From CAYTBN01 sp964436045 (GTDB lineage: Bacteria; Myxococcota_A; UBA796; UBA9615; CAYRNR01), in contig CAYTBN010000023.1 in the NCBI GenBank assembly GCA_964436045.1, forward strand, positions 32,983 through 96,982: DNA of 64,000 bases, in the 5' to 3' direction. Both the position numbers and the translations under genes were made by a program. The stretch's first letter is position 1. The number at the start of each line of letters is the position of its first letter. Below the pieces are notes generated by a model. The model saw only the letters and a program-made list of their open reading frames with translations. It was not told where the DNA came from and made no database searches. Shown here in pieces: positions 1-9,172 of the stretch.

Positions 1-2327
1 TCGGCCTCGTCGATGTCGCCGTCGCCGTCGTTGTCCTGGCCGTCGTTGCAGGCGGTGGTGCCGCCGTCCGCCTCGTCGTCGTCGGTGGGGCCGGTGCAGC
101 CCGGGTCCTCGTCGGCGTCGGTCCAGCCGTCCAGGTCGTCGTCCACGCCGTTGTCGCACAGGGGCTGCTCGTCGCCGTCGTTGGCGTCGTCGCAGTCCGG
201 ATCGGCGCCGTCGACCAGGCCGTCGCCGTCGTTGTCCAGCCCGTCGTGGCAGGCCACCGCAGCCAGGATGTCGGTCTCGTCCTCGTCCCAGGCGTCCACG
301 CAGCCCGGGTCGTCCGAGTCGATCCAGGTGTCGCCGTCGTCGTCGACGCCGTTGCCGCAGGCGGGCAGCCCCTCGTTGTCGTCGAGGGCGTCGGTGCAGT
401 TGGTCACGTCGTCGGCGTCGATCAGGCCGTTGCCGTCGTTGTCCGCGCCATCGGAGCACTCGCGGGCGAGTTGCAGCAGGTCGTCTTCGCTGGAGTCGTC
501 GGCGTTCACGCAGCCGGGGTCATCGGCGTCGACCCAGGCGTCACCGTCGTTGTCCACCCCGTCTTCGCACTCCCACTCCTCCTGGTCGTCGAAGCACATG
601 GGACAGCCGGGAACGCCGGCGTAGTAGGGGGGCGCCCGCAGCACGTTGCAGCCTGGGTCTTCGTCGTCGGTCCAGCCGTCGCCGTCGTCGTCCACGGCGT
701 TGCTGCAGGCCGACGCCTCCTGGTCGTCCCCCGGATCGGTGCAGTGCAGGTCCGCGCCGTCGACGCCGCCGTCCGCGTCGTCGTCGATCCCGTTGTTGCA
801 GGCGGTGACCGTCAGCCCGTACTCGTCGCCGCCGGCCAGGCATTCGTCGTCGTTGGCATCGATCAGCAGGTCGCCGTCGTTGTCGATGCCGTCGTTGCAG
901 TTGGTCTCGTCCTCGTCGAACACGTCGTCGCAACCCGGATCCGAGGGGTAGTCGATCCAGCCGTCGCCGTCGTCGTCCGTGCCGTTGGCGCAGGCCGTCG
1001 ACCCCTCGTTGATGTCGTAGCCATCCAGGCAGTCGGCGTCGTAGGCATCCAGGAAGCCGTCGTTGTCGTTGTCGGCGTCGTCGTTGCACTCGTAGCTGGC
1101 GTTGAAGCCGCCCTCGTCATCGCCCGCCGGAACGTCGGCGCAGCCGGGATCATCCAGGTCGACCCAGCCGTCGTTGTCGTTGTCGACGTCGTCGTTACAC
1201 TCGACGGTCGCCGCGCCCTCGTCGTCGCCGTAGCCGTCCAGGCAGCTGGGATCGTCGGCGTCGGTCAGGCCGTCGCCGTCGTTGTCGTCGCCGTCGTTGC
1301 AGGCGTAGGTCGGGTCGTTTCCGCCCTCGTCGTCGATGTCGGGATCGTTGTCGCAGCCCGGATCGTCCAGGTCGATCCAGCCGTCGCCGTCGTCGTCCTG
1401 GTTGTTGCCGCAGGCGTACACCGGCGATGCCTCGTCGTCGTCGTAGCCGTTCTCGCAGTCCGGATCGTCGGCGTCCGCGAGGCCGTCGTCGTCGTCGTCG
1501 AGCTCGTTGTTGCAGGCGTAGGCGTCGTCGTAGCCCCCCTCGACGCTGCCCGACGGGTCGTTGTTGCAGCCCGGGTCGTCCAGGTCGATCCAGCCGTCGC
1601 CGTCGTTGTCGTCGCCGTCGTTGCAGGCCGACCCCCCGGGGCCCTCGTCGTCACCGCCGTGGTCGCAGTCCGGGTCCTCCTCGTCGATCAGGCCGTCCCC
1701 GTCGTTGTCTACCTCGTCGTTGCACTCGGCGGTGCCGTCGTCGGTCTCGTCGTCGTCCAGGGAGCCCTCGCAGCCCGGATCGTCGTCGTCGATCCAGCCG
1801 TCGCCGTCGTTGTCCTCCTCGTCGTCGCACTCGGGCTGGGGTCCGTCGAGCAGGTCGAAGTCCTCGATCACCACCGTCAGGCTCTCGCCCTCGGCCAGGG
1901 TCCGGGTCGAGGTGTCGGGTGACGCAGCCATGAGGTCGGCGCTCAGGAAGCCATCGGCCTGCAGGGTGAAGCCCAGCGGCGTGTTGGCCTCCTCGATCTC
2001 CAGACCGATGGAGGGGAACCGCGAGAAGTTGTTCCCGTCCTGCTCGATGGTCAGGAGCAGCTCCAGCTCCCCGTCCGAGTCCAGGTCCTCGAGCACCAGG
2101 CCCGAGGAGACCTCACCGGCTTCGTAGGGCGATCCGCCCTCGTCCACCAGTTCCCGGTCGTGGTCGATCGTCACGACGATGGAATCGATGGCCGCGACGA
2201 CGGCGTCCTCGTCCGCGGACTCCAGCTCGATCGTCAGGAAGGTCAGCGGGGCCTCGGGGCATCCCACGAGCCCCGCGACCACGGTCGACAGCAGGAAAAA
2301 TCGGCAACTACCAAGAGCGCGTCTCAT
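1..2327 (-). CDS. MopE-type repeat lipoprotein, C-terminus off the window
   Basis: Partial gene: about 775 codons are visible and the frame is still open at the left edge. The chosen start (MRRALGSC) gives a lipoprotein signal ending in LVGC. Residues of roughly 30-160 look like a beta-rich exported domain. After that the protein is a long array of about 30-residue units of the type ECNDxxDNDGDGxxDxxDPxC. Each unit carries a DxDxDG calcium-loop signature and paired cysteines, as in MopE/thrombospondin-3-like repeats. It is very likely anchored in the outer membrane and stiffened by calcium and disulfides; its ligand is unknown. The start lies 10 bases after the stop of the PEGA gene, so the two form an operon. 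All large ORFs on the + strand here are antisense shadows of the repeats. Confidence 0.85.
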   Translation of the reverse strand, partial: MRRALGSCRFFLLSTVVAGLVGCPEAPLTFLTIELESADEDAVVAAIDSIVVTIDHDRELVDEGGSPYEAGEVSSGLVLEDLDSDGELELLLTIEQDGNNFSRFPSIGLEIEEANTPLGFTLQADGFLSADLMAASPDTSTRTLAEGESLTVVIEDFDLLDGPQPECDDEEDNDGDGWIDDDDPGCEGSLDDDETDDGTAECNDEVDNDGDGLIDEEDPDCDHGGDDEGPGGSACNDGDDNDGDGWIDLDDPGCNNDPSGSVEGGYDDAYACNNELDDDDDGLADADDPDCENGYDDDEASPVYACGNNQDDDGDGWIDLDDPGCDNDPDIDDEGGNDPTYACNDGDDNDGDGLTDADDPSCLDGYGDDEGAATVECNDDVDNDNDGWVDLDDPGCADVPAGDDEGGFNASYECNDDADNDNDGFLDAYDADCLDGYDINEGSTACANGTDDDGDGWIDYPSDPGCDDVFDEDETNCNDGIDNDGDLLIDANDDECLAGGDEYGLTVTACNNGIDDDADGGVDGADLHCTDPGDDQEASACSNAVDDDGDGWTDDEDPGCNVLRAPPYYAGVPGCPMCFDDQEEWECEDGVDNDGDAWVDADDPGCVNADDSSEDDLLQLARECSDGADNDGNGLIDADDVTNCTDALDDNEGLPACGNGVDDDGDTWIDSDDPGCVDAWDEDETDILAAVACHDGLDNDGDGLVDGADPDCDDANDGDEQPLCDNGVDDDLDGWTDADEDPGCTGPTDDDEADGGTTACNDGQDNDGDGDIDEA

Positions 2328-2336
2328 CGTTGGTTC

Positions 2337-3485
2337 CTATGGAAGCTGGAAAGCGACGTCGGTGATGGGCGGATCGGGCTCCACCGGGTTCTGGCCTGCG
2401 GCCGCGGCGATGGCGAACACGGTGCCGGCGGTGACCCCGCTGACGATGGCGATCACGATGGGAACCTTCTTCTTGTCGGGGCCGGGCTTGCTGACGCCGC
2501 CGTTGCCGCGGGTGGTGTCGAGGAAGGCCAGCTGGGGACGCACGGTGGTCGTCCGGCCCTCCTGGACCAGGACGTCCTCGGTGTACTCCATGTAGTTGGC
2601 CGCCTTGATGGTCAGGCTGTGAATGCCTGGCGACAGGGCGTCCAGCTTCTGCTCGCCGAATCCCAGCGGGTATCGATCGACGATCACCTGGGCGGTGTCC
2701 GGGTCCGGGACCACCTTGAGGGTCCCGATGCCCTCGGTGAAGGGGTGCTCGACGCGCGTGGTCTCGCCGCGGACCACGTTCACCGACACGAAGGCGTCGG
2801 CGTATCCGTTGGCGGTCAGCCGCAGGGTCTGGAGGCCGGCGGCCATGTCCCCCTTGCGCAGGGGCGTGACCCCCAGCACCTCGCCGTTCAGGCCGTAGAC
2901 GTGGGCGCCGATGGGCACGCTCTCGACCAGCAGCACCGCCGCGTTCGCCGACAGGACGATGGTCAGCGTCAGCTGCTGCTTGGACTGGATCGTGAACTCC
3001 TGCTCCCAGGTCTCGTGGGCGTCCTTGCGCACGGTCAGCGTGTGTGTGCCGGGTAGCACCACATCCAGCTTCCTCAGCTCCGGGGTGACCCCCACCTCAT
3101 CGCCATCCAACACCACGGTGGCGCCCTCCTGGGCGATGTCGAGTTCGACCGTGCCGGCGGTGAATTCGATGTCCGCGCGGACCACCACCTTCTTGCCGGA
3201 CGGGACCTCCAGCGGCTGGCCGAAGGTGGAGTACCCGTGCTTGGTCACCTCGAGCTGGTAGGTACCCGCGTCCCGGGCGAGCATCAGCGGTGTCGCGCCG
3301 ACCTCGATGCCGTCGATCAGCACCACGGCGCCATCGACGTTGCAGGTCACCTTGAGGATGCCCTGGGCTCCCTGGGCCAGCAGGGGTCCAGCCGTCGGCT
3401 GGGCGCCTGCGGCTGCCGCCATCGTCAAGGCGGCGGCCAGCAGAGGGAGTACGGCCAGGCGCACAGAAAGCACGGTCTGCCTCAT
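2337..3485 (-). CDS. Exported protein with four PEGA domains
   Basis: 382 residues. The start MRQTVLSVRL is preferred because it opens directly into a signal peptide; an ATG 33 bases upstream would put a charged stretch in front of it. Four PEGA-like beta domains can be seen at about 42-106, 110-178, 182-245 and 253-320, with the typical pattern of a short hydrophobic strand, VxLDGxxVGxTP and a xGxHxLxV strand. A lysine run and one hydrophobic helix follow at about 341-361. PEGA domains usually sit outside the cytoplasm and are thought to bind cell-surface components. The layout suggests an exported tandem PEGA rod tethered by its C-terminus. It is the first gene of an operon with the MopE-repeat lipoprotein. 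Confidence 0.8.
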   Translation of the reverse strand: MRQTVLSVRLAVLPLLAAALTMAAAAGAQPTAGPLLAQGAQGILKVTCNVDGAVVLIDGIEVGATPLMLARDAGTYQLEVTKHGYSTFGQPLEVPSGKKVVVRADIEFTAGTVELDIAQEGATVVLDGDEVGVTPELRKLDVVLPGTHTLTVRKDAHETWEQEFTIQSKQQLTLTIVLSANAAVLLVESVPIGAHVYGLNGEVLGVTPLRKGDMAAGLQTLRLTANGYADAFVSVNVVRGETTRVEHPFTEGIGTLKVVPDPDTAQVIVDRYPLGFGEQKLDALSPGIHSLTIKAANYMEYTEDVLVQEGRTTTVRPQLAFLDTTRGNGGVSKPGPDKKKVPIVIAIVSGVTAGTVFAIAAAAGQNPVEPDPPITDVAFQLP

Positions 3486-3742
3486 GGGATCGGTCTCTCC
3501 AGAGATGCCGCGGCGCACCGTTGCGCCCTTTCGTCGAGGAATCCGGGTCGTCGAATCGAGGCCCCGGAAACGTCCAAACCCCTTAAACTACTAAGAAAAC
3601 GGACGATCAGGATAACACCACACCCAGGGGCGCGCAAGGGAGGGCGCCCGCGTAAAGGCATCGTTGCAGCGGCGCTGTCGAGGTGATATCGGTGGTCACC
3701 GGGCTCTCCGCGGCGGATGCGGGGGGGTCGAGGAGGCAACCG

Positions 3743-4330
3743 ATGAGACTCGCATTCATCCGGTGCGTTGCCGCGCTGATCGTCGCCCTGGGCACCTGCG
3801 GGGTGGGGTGTGAGGGGGAGGATGACGTGGCCTGCGTCGGGGAGGACCATCGTCCCGAGGCCCCGGCGAATGGCAATGCCTGCCACGAAGCCCTGACCCT
3901 CAAGGTGCGGGCGGACGAGTGCACCTCCGGACTGTTCGACCAGCAGGCCAACCAGGGGATCAACGGCCGCAACGCCACCCTGGCGGCCTATTACGTGCTG
4001 GCCGACTACGCCACCGCCGACGAGCTCGCCCAGTGCGAACTCGACGCGGACCTGTACCGTGATCGGATCGCCGATCCGGACTGCGCCGAGCCGTCGACCC
4101 ACTGCGGACCGGCCCCGGACACCGACAACGCCTGCCACGACTACTACGCGGCGATGGCCGACTACCGGCTCCGCTGCGATCCCGAGACCTTCACCGCCGA
4201 CGGCATGGGTGGCCATCCGGCGTTCCTGGAATCGTGGATGGCGCGCGCGGACTTCGCCTCGGCCGAGGAGCAGGAGAACCCCTGCACCTCCGGCATCGAT
4301 TTCTGGCAGGGGGACTGCCTGGACCAGTAG
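3743..4330 (+). CDS. Lipoprotein of unknown function
   Basis: 195 residues. The start MRLAFIRCVA is supported by a GAGGAGG Shine-Dalgarno five bases upstream; the longer in-frame ATG at 3683 would place charged residues before the signal. The signal ends in the lipobox CGVGC. The mature protein is acidic, mainly helical by composition and carries about ten cysteines in loosely repeated contexts (NACHEAL, NACHDYY, PCTSGI, DCLDQ), consistent with disulfides outside the cytoplasm. I recognise no family. It is convergent with the next PEGA gene, leaving only five bases between the stops. Confidence 0.7.
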   Translation: MRLAFIRCVAALIVALGTCGVGCEGEDDVACVGEDHRPEAPANGNACHEALTLKVRADECTSGLFDQQANQGINGRNATLAAYYVLADYATADELAQCELDADLYRDRIADPDCAEPSTHCGPAPDTDNACHDYYAAMADYRLRCDPETFTADGMGGHPAFLESWMARADFASAEEQENPCTSGIDFWQGDCLDQ

Positions 4331-4335
4331 GCGGT

Positions 4336-5109
4336 TCAGCGACCGGTCACGATCGTGATCTGGTGATCCGGGCCGACGATCCCGGCGGGATCGGTCGCGA
4401 CCAGGATCGCCGCGGTGACGCCGCCAGCGAGCAGGGGGATCAGCGGCCAGGCCTTGCGGCGCTTCAGCGCCAGCGGACCGGGTGGGACCGCGGTGAAATC
4501 CAGATCCAGCACGGCCCGCTCACCCGCCTGGGCCTGGACCAGGGCCAGGGCGGTGGCGCCGTCCCTGTGGACCACTTCGAAGGCGTGGCGCCCGGCGGGT
4601 AGCGGCGCGTCCAGGTGCAGGGGCGTGCGGCCGAGAAGCTCCCCGGACAGGTAGACCCGGGCGCCCCGGCGGCGGGTGAGCACGTCGAGCCCCGCGCTGT
4701 CCCCGGCGGCCACCGCGGCGGCCAGCTCCCGGCCAAGCTCCTGGGCGTCGGCCCCTTCAGCGACCCCGCGGGCGTGGATGGCTCCGTCGGCGCTCAGACG
4801 CGCGGCCACGGCCACGAGCCGATCCGGCGTCCCGCTCAGCTGCAGCCAGTACAGATCGCCGCCGAGCGCCGGATCGAGACAGGCCTCGGGCACCGGGCAG
4901 GGACCTCCGTCCCGGCGGCCGACCGGGGCGCCCGAGAGCTCCGCGACCGCGGCGGAAAAGCCTGTCATCAGCGCTGCGACCTGCTCGTCGGAGAACTCGC
5001 CCTGGATGTTGGCGGGCAGCAGCGTGCCGTCGGCACCGGCCATCGCCGGGCACAGCAGGGCCAGCCAGCCGGCGAGGGCGATGCGGCAGATCGGGGTCAG
5101 TCCACTCAC
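4336..5109 (-). CDS. PEGA-domain protein with C-terminal membrane helix
   Basis: 257 residues. A signal peptide (to about residue 26, AMAGADG) is followed by a region resembling a flexible-nucleotide or TolB-like alpha/beta domain (about 35-140). Then comes a single PEGA domain (about 145-205: ARVYLSGELLGRTPLHLDAP) and a C-terminal hydrophobic helix (about 220-240) after KRRKAW. The start codon overlaps the stop of selB as ATGA, so translation is probably coupled to SelB. The functional reason for that pairing is not obvious. Its overall plan matches the larger PEGA protein at 2337-3485. Confidence 0.75.
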   Translation of the reverse strand: MSGLTPICRIALAGWLALLCPAMAGADGTLLPANIQGEFSDEQVAALMTGFSAAVAELSGAPVGRRDGGPCPVPEACLDPALGGDLYWLQLSGTPDRLVAVAARLSADGAIHARGVAEGADAQELGRELAAAVAAGDSAGLDVLTRRRGARVYLSGELLGRTPLHLDAPLPAGRHAFEVVHRDGATALALVQAQAGERAVLDLDFTAVPPGPLALKRRKAWPLIPLLAGGVTAAILVATDPAGIVGPDHQITIVTGR

Positions 5110-7034
5110 GATTCGCGCAGCCGCCTGACGTTCCCGACGCGGACGGTCACCCGGCGGGCGTCGAGCATCTCCAGGAAGGGGATGGCGTGCTTGCGCGAGA
5201 GGCCCGTCAGCTCCTTGAACAGGGGGGGGTCCATTTCGCCGCCGTTCGCCAGCCGGTCCCGGACTCGCCCGACCAGGTCCTCCCAGGTGTCCCGGTGCAC
5301 GAGCATCGCGCCGGTCACCCGCAACAGCAGCTCGCTGTCCCGCAGGTAGCCCAGCAGGTCGTCGAAGTCGTCCGGCACACCCAGGGCCCCCCGGACGTCC
5401 TCGACCCGCGGTGGCGCCAGCGCCGAGCGGCGGTAGATCCGCTCGATCTCCTCGAGGGGACCGCGCTGCGCTGCGCTCGGCTCCGGCGCAAATCCCCGGC
5501 GGCGGAGCCGACCACCGAACTCCTCCAGGTCAGCGACCTCGACGGTGTGGGCCAGCACCGCATCGAACAGGGGCCGCGGCACGTGGCTGCCCAGGGAGGT
5601 GCGGAGCTGGTTGCGGGGCACGCCCGTGCGAAGCGGGAACTCCCGATGGTAGCGGTCGACGGTGTCGGCGATGGCTGGCCCGCAGTGCTGGAGCACGTCG
5701 GCGTGGGCGGCGGAGCCGTCGTCCAGCAGTAGCGCCTGACCCCCGTCGGCCAGTGGGCCCAGGGCGGCGCGGATATCGGCGACCGGGACGCCCATACGCC
5801 GCGCCAGATCGGCCGCTGGCATGGGGGCCGGGGCCGCGTCATCCAGCAACGCCAACAGCCTGCCGGCGAGGGTGCCGTCGGGTGCGGCCAGCGATCGATC
5901 GAGGCGGGCGTGGGCGGCTCGGCGCTTGCGTCGCAGGCGCCTCGGTTGTGGATCGATCACCCGGCCGCCACCGATGGTCACGATGGGGGAGATCCGGCGC
6001 AGGATCACCTGGTCGCCGCGGGCGACCGCCACGGGCCGGTCGAGGCGGATCTGGGCGCTTCCCCGCCAGCCGGGTTCGATCCCGTCGTCGGATCCGGAGT
6101 CGTCCACGGGGTCGAAGATACCGATCGCCTCGGCGGTCCCGGTCAGGAAGCGGACCTGGCTGCCGGGGGCCAGGGCGGCCGGGGCGCTGTCGAGGTACCG
6201 CATCGACAGGTCGACCATCGAGGTCTCGCAGACCATCCCCGGGGTCACGACCTGGCTGCCGCGGGGGACCTCGTCGGTGGCGACGCCCTGCAGGTTGATG
6301 GCGGTGCGCCGGGACGGCGCCGTCTGTTCGCTGGCCTCGCCGTGGACCTCGATGCCGCGGACCCGGGTCCGGCGGGCGCCGGGCAACAGCTCGACCTCGT
6401 CTCCCCGGCGGACGATCCCGGAGATGCAGGTCCCGGTGACGATGGTGCCGAAGCCCTTGAGGGTGAACACCCGGTCCACGGGCAGGCGGAAGGCCTGGCC
6501 AACCTCGCGCCGGGGCTGGGACTCCACGGCGCGGTCGAGGGCCGCCCGCAGGTCGTCCAGACCCAGGCCGGACACGGACGAACAGGCGATCACGGGCGAA
6601 CCGGCGAGGGTGGTGCCCTCGAGCCCGTCGGCGATCTCCTCGCACGCCAGCTCCTGCAGCTCCTCGTCGACCAGATCGGCCTTGGTGACGGCGACCACCC
6701 CGCTGCTCACGCCCAGCAGATCCAGGATCGCCAGGTGCTCCCGGGTCTGGGGCATCATGCCCTCGTCCGCCGCCACGACCACCAGCGCCAGATCGATCCC
6801 GGTGGCCCCGGCGATCATCGTGCGCACCAACCGCTCGTGGCCGGGCACGTCCACCACGCCGCCCTGGCGCCCCGACGCCAGCACGATGGGCGCGAACCCC
6901 AGCACGATGGTGATCCCGCGCTGTTTCTCTTCGACCAGCCGGTCGCAGTCGACTCCGGTGAGGGCGCGGATCAGCGTGGTCTTGCCGTGATCGATGTGCC
7001 CGGCGGTGCCGAGAACGAACTCGTGGGTGGACAT
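5106..7034 (-). CDS. selB: Selenocysteine-specific translation elongation factor SelB
   Basis: 642 residues, normal SelB length. SelB is the GTPase that carries selenocysteyl-tRNA to the ribosome at UGA codons marked by a SECIS element. G1 GHIDHGKT is at 12-19, the switch region EKQRGITI at about 36-43, DVPGH at 62-66 and TKAD at 117-120. They are followed by EF-Tu-like domains 2 and 3 and a C-terminal winged-helix region (about 370-642) that in the family binds the SECIS hairpin. SelB rather than EF-Tu or IF2 is indicated by the EKQRGITIxLGFA signature and the winged helices. No selA, selD or tRNA-Sec lies in this window. The stop overlaps the following PEGA gene by four bases. Confidence 0.95.
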   Translation of the reverse strand: MSTHEFVLGTAGHIDHGKTTLIRALTGVDCDRLVEEKQRGITIVLGFAPIVLASGRQGGVVDVPGHERLVRTMIAGATGIDLALVVVAADEGMMPQTREHLAILDLLGVSSGVVAVTKADLVDEELQELACEEIADGLEGTTLAGSPVIACSSVSGLGLDDLRAALDRAVESQPRREVGQAFRLPVDRVFTLKGFGTIVTGTCISGIVRRGDEVELLPGARRTRVRGIEVHGEASEQTAPSRRTAINLQGVATDEVPRGSQVVTPGMVCETSMVDLSMRYLDSAPAALAPGSQVRFLTGTAEAIGIFDPVDDSGSDDGIEPGWRGSAQIRLDRPVAVARGDQVILRRISPIVTIGGGRVIDPQPRRLRRKRRAAHARLDRSLAAPDGTLAGRLLALLDDAAPAPMPAADLARRMGVPVADIRAALGPLADGGQALLLDDGSAAHADVLQHCGPAIADTVDRYHREFPLRTGVPRNQLRTSLGSHVPRPLFDAVLAHTVEVADLEEFGGRLRRRGFAPEPSAAQRGPLEEIERIYRRSALAPPRVEDVRGALGVPDDFDDLLGYLRDSELLLRVTGAMLVHRDTWEDLVGRVRDRLANGGEMDPPLFKELTGLSRKHAIPFLEMLDARRVTVRVGNVRRLRES

Positions 7035-7062
7035 GTTTTTGCTCCGGCGTCCGCGCGACGAT

Positions 7063-7068
7063 TATAGT
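7063..7068 (+). promoter_or_regulatory. Candidate -10 element ahead of lipoprotein gene
   Basis: TATAGT lies 70 bases before the start at 7139, in the divergent region between selB and the lipoprotein gene. No convincing -35 hexamer is present at 16-18 bases, so this is only a candidate. Confidence 0.25.
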
Positions 7069-7138
7069 GAGTGTGCCGCGTGAACATGGCCAAACCCCGG
7101 GAATCCTGGTCCTTTCGCGCTGGCAAGGGAGGCGTCGG

Positions 7139-7579
7139 ATGGGTCGCAATATCGTCGGGTTCCTGGCCGTCATCGTCGTGACTCTCTCGGGTTGTCCCGG
7201 GGATCCAAATGCGCAGGGCGGGCCCTACTACGAGTTCACACCGGGAACCGAGATCGATCTGGGCGACGTGGACCGGGACACCGAGGCCGAGGCCACGTTC
7301 ACCATCGCCAACGTGGGGCTTCGTTCGTGGGAGATGGAGATCAACGAAGGATCCCTCCCCAGCAACGTCGAGTTCCTCTGCGCCGACGGCGACAACGAGT
7401 CGTGCCTGACCGTCGACCCGTACGGCGAGCACGACTGGGCGGTGGTGGTGCACACCTTCTGCGATGACCACCGGGTGGCCAACATCCGGCTCCACTTCTC
7501 CGATCCCGAGAGCACGGGCGACGCGGCCAACCTCGGCGATGTCACGCTGACGGTGACCTGGGAGACCACCGGCTGCTGA
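7139..7579 (+). CDS. Lipoprotein with an ASH/HYDIN-like Ig domain
   Basis: 146 residues. The start MGRNIVGFL is chosen because an AAGGGAGG Shine-Dalgarno sits six bases upstream and the signal peptide follows at once, ending in LSGC. The mature part has the pattern typical of ASH-type beta-sandwich domains: IDLGDVDRDTEAEATFTIANVG, then a second half with VDPYGEHDW. It is small, probably a surface or periplasmic protein, and of unknown partner. The next gene contains two domains of the same type, so the two may be related. Confidence 0.7.
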   Translation: MGRNIVGFLAVIVVTLSGCPGDPNAQGGPYYEFTPGTEIDLGDVDRDTEAEATFTIANVGLRSWEMEINEGSLPSNVEFLCADGDNESCLTVDPYGEHDWAVVVHTFCDDHRVANIRLHFSDPESTGDAANLGDVTLTVTWETTGC

Positions 7580-7699
7580 TCGAGTGTCTGGAAGCCCCCG
7601 TGTGGCGGGCGCGTTTCCTATTCCCGCCGTCGAGACCGGTGTTAGCGTGGTCAACGAGAAGCCACGGCCGTGCGGCCGTGCGTGTGCGTAGGCGATCCC

Positions 7700-9166
7700 A
7701 TGAATCGGTCCCGATGTCGACCCGCGGCGTCCCTCGCCGCCCTGGCCCTGCTGGCAGCGGCCTGCGGGCTGGGTTGCCAGGACGTCAACATCAGCCAGGA
7801 GAAGGGGCTGATCCTGCTGGCGCCGACCTCCGTCGATTTTGGCACCGTGGCCACGGGGCTGGTGGGCAGCCAGACCGCGACGCTGAGCAACTCGGGGTCC
7901 GCTCGCGCGACCGTCTCGTCGGTCACCATCGAGGGCGGTGACGGCGTCTTCACCGTCGAGCAGGGCTTCGACGGGGAGCTCGCAAAGAGCGAGTCGGTGG
8001 AGCTCGTACTGGGCTTCACCGCCGACCTGGCCGCGGATCACGAGGCCCAGCTGGTGGTGACTAGCGACGCGGAGAATCCCCAGGAGAAGTACCGGCTGTT
8101 CGCCTCGAGCCGCGATCCCCAGCTGTTCGTGTACCCCGGCTACGTCGACTTCGGAGTCACCGAGGCGGGGAGCAGCGAGTCGGCGGCGGTGTCGCTGGCC
8201 AACGATGCCCTGGTGCACGTGACGATCCACGCCGCCACGATCACGCCGGCCGACGCGCCGTTCAGCGTCGATCTCGGCGAACTGGGCGGCGAGGTGCCCG
8301 CGCTGCTGGGACCCGGCGTGACCGCCGACCTGCAGGTCACCTTCGCGCCGCTGGATGGGGCCGCCGTGGAGGCGTCGCTGGCGCTGGATACCAGCGATCC
8401 GAGTCAGCTCCAGATCGTCGTGCCCCTGTACGGCAACGACTGCGAGGCCACCTTCCACCCGGACTTCGACGCCGACGGCGACGGAGTGGTCTCCTGCGCG
8501 GGGGACTGCGACGACACCCTCCCGAACGTCTACCCGGGCGCCCCCGAGGCTTGCGACGGGCTGGACAACGACTGCGATCCCTCCACCGAGATCGACGAGG
8601 GCACCGAGTGCTACGACGACGACGGGGACGGCCACACCGAGGCGGATGGCGACTGTCAGGACGGGGATCCGGACGTCTATCCGGGGGCGGAGGAGCTGGC
8701 CGACGGGGTGGACAACGACTGTGACGGCGAGCTGGACGAGGGCCTCGACAGCTACGACGACGACGGCGACGGGTTCGCCGACGACCAGGGCGACTGCGAC
8801 GACGGGGATCCGGACGTCTATCCGGGCGCCGACGAGATCGCGGACGGAGTCGACCAGGACTGCGACGGCACCATCGACGAGGGTACGGACGCCTTCGACG
8901 ACGACGGCGACGGCTACTCGGAGGACGACGGTGACTGCGACGACACCGAGCCCTTCGTGCACCCCGATTCCGCCGAGATCTGCGACGACCTGCTGGACAA
9001 CGACTGCGACGGCGACCTGGACGAGGACTGCGGCGCGACCGGCGACGACGATACATCGGAGCTGCCCGACGACTGCCAGTGCCGGGCGGACGGTCAGCGC
9101 TCGCTGGGTGGCGCGACAGCGGCGGGACTGCTGGCTCTGGCCGCTTTGATCCGGCGGCGGCGCTAG
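7700..9166 (+). CDS. Lipoprotein with ASH domains, MopE repeats and MYXO-CTERM-like tail
   Basis: 488 residues. The signal ends in CGLGC, so it is probably a lipoprotein; the start MNRSRC avoids a Cys-rich extension. Two ASH-type Ig domains (about 35-135 and 135-245, each opening with VDFGTV or VDFGVTEAG) are followed by four to five MopE metal-binding repeats (about 255-440; DxDGDG, GDCDD, PGAxE, DNDCDG). The end is CQCRADG, then a hydrophobic helix and RRRR. That ending resembles MYXO-CTERM, the sorting tail that myxosortase processes in Myxococcota, and it is a main taxonomic clue in this window. Having a lipobox as well as the tail would give two anchors, which is unusual. Confidence 0.85.
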   Translation: MNRSRCRPAASLAALALLAAACGLGCQDVNISQEKGLILLAPTSVDFGTVATGLVGSQTATLSNSGSARATVSSVTIEGGDGVFTVEQGFDGELAKSESVELVLGFTADLAADHEAQLVVTSDAENPQEKYRLFASSRDPQLFVYPGYVDFGVTEAGSSESAAVSLANDALVHVTIHAATITPADAPFSVDLGELGGEVPALLGPGVTADLQVTFAPLDGAAVEASLALDTSDPSQLQIVVPLYGNDCEATFHPDFDADGDGVVSCAGDCDDTLPNVYPGAPEACDGLDNDCDPSTEIDEGTECYDDDGDGHTEADGDCQDGDPDVYPGAEELADGVDNDCDGELDEGLDSYDDDGDGFADDQGDCDDGDPDVYPGADEIADGVDQDCDGTIDEGTDAFDDDGDGYSEDDGDCDDTEPFVHPDSAEICDDLLDNDCDGDLDEDCGATGDDDTSELPDDCQCRADGQRSLGGATAAGLLALAALIRRRR

Positions 9167-9172
9167 GGACGA

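Noticed and set aside
246..1922. Long + strand ORF of Val/Ala-rich protein
   Set aside because: It is the antisense of the MopE-repeat array; the minus strand gives a signal peptide, lipobox and regular Cys/Asp units.
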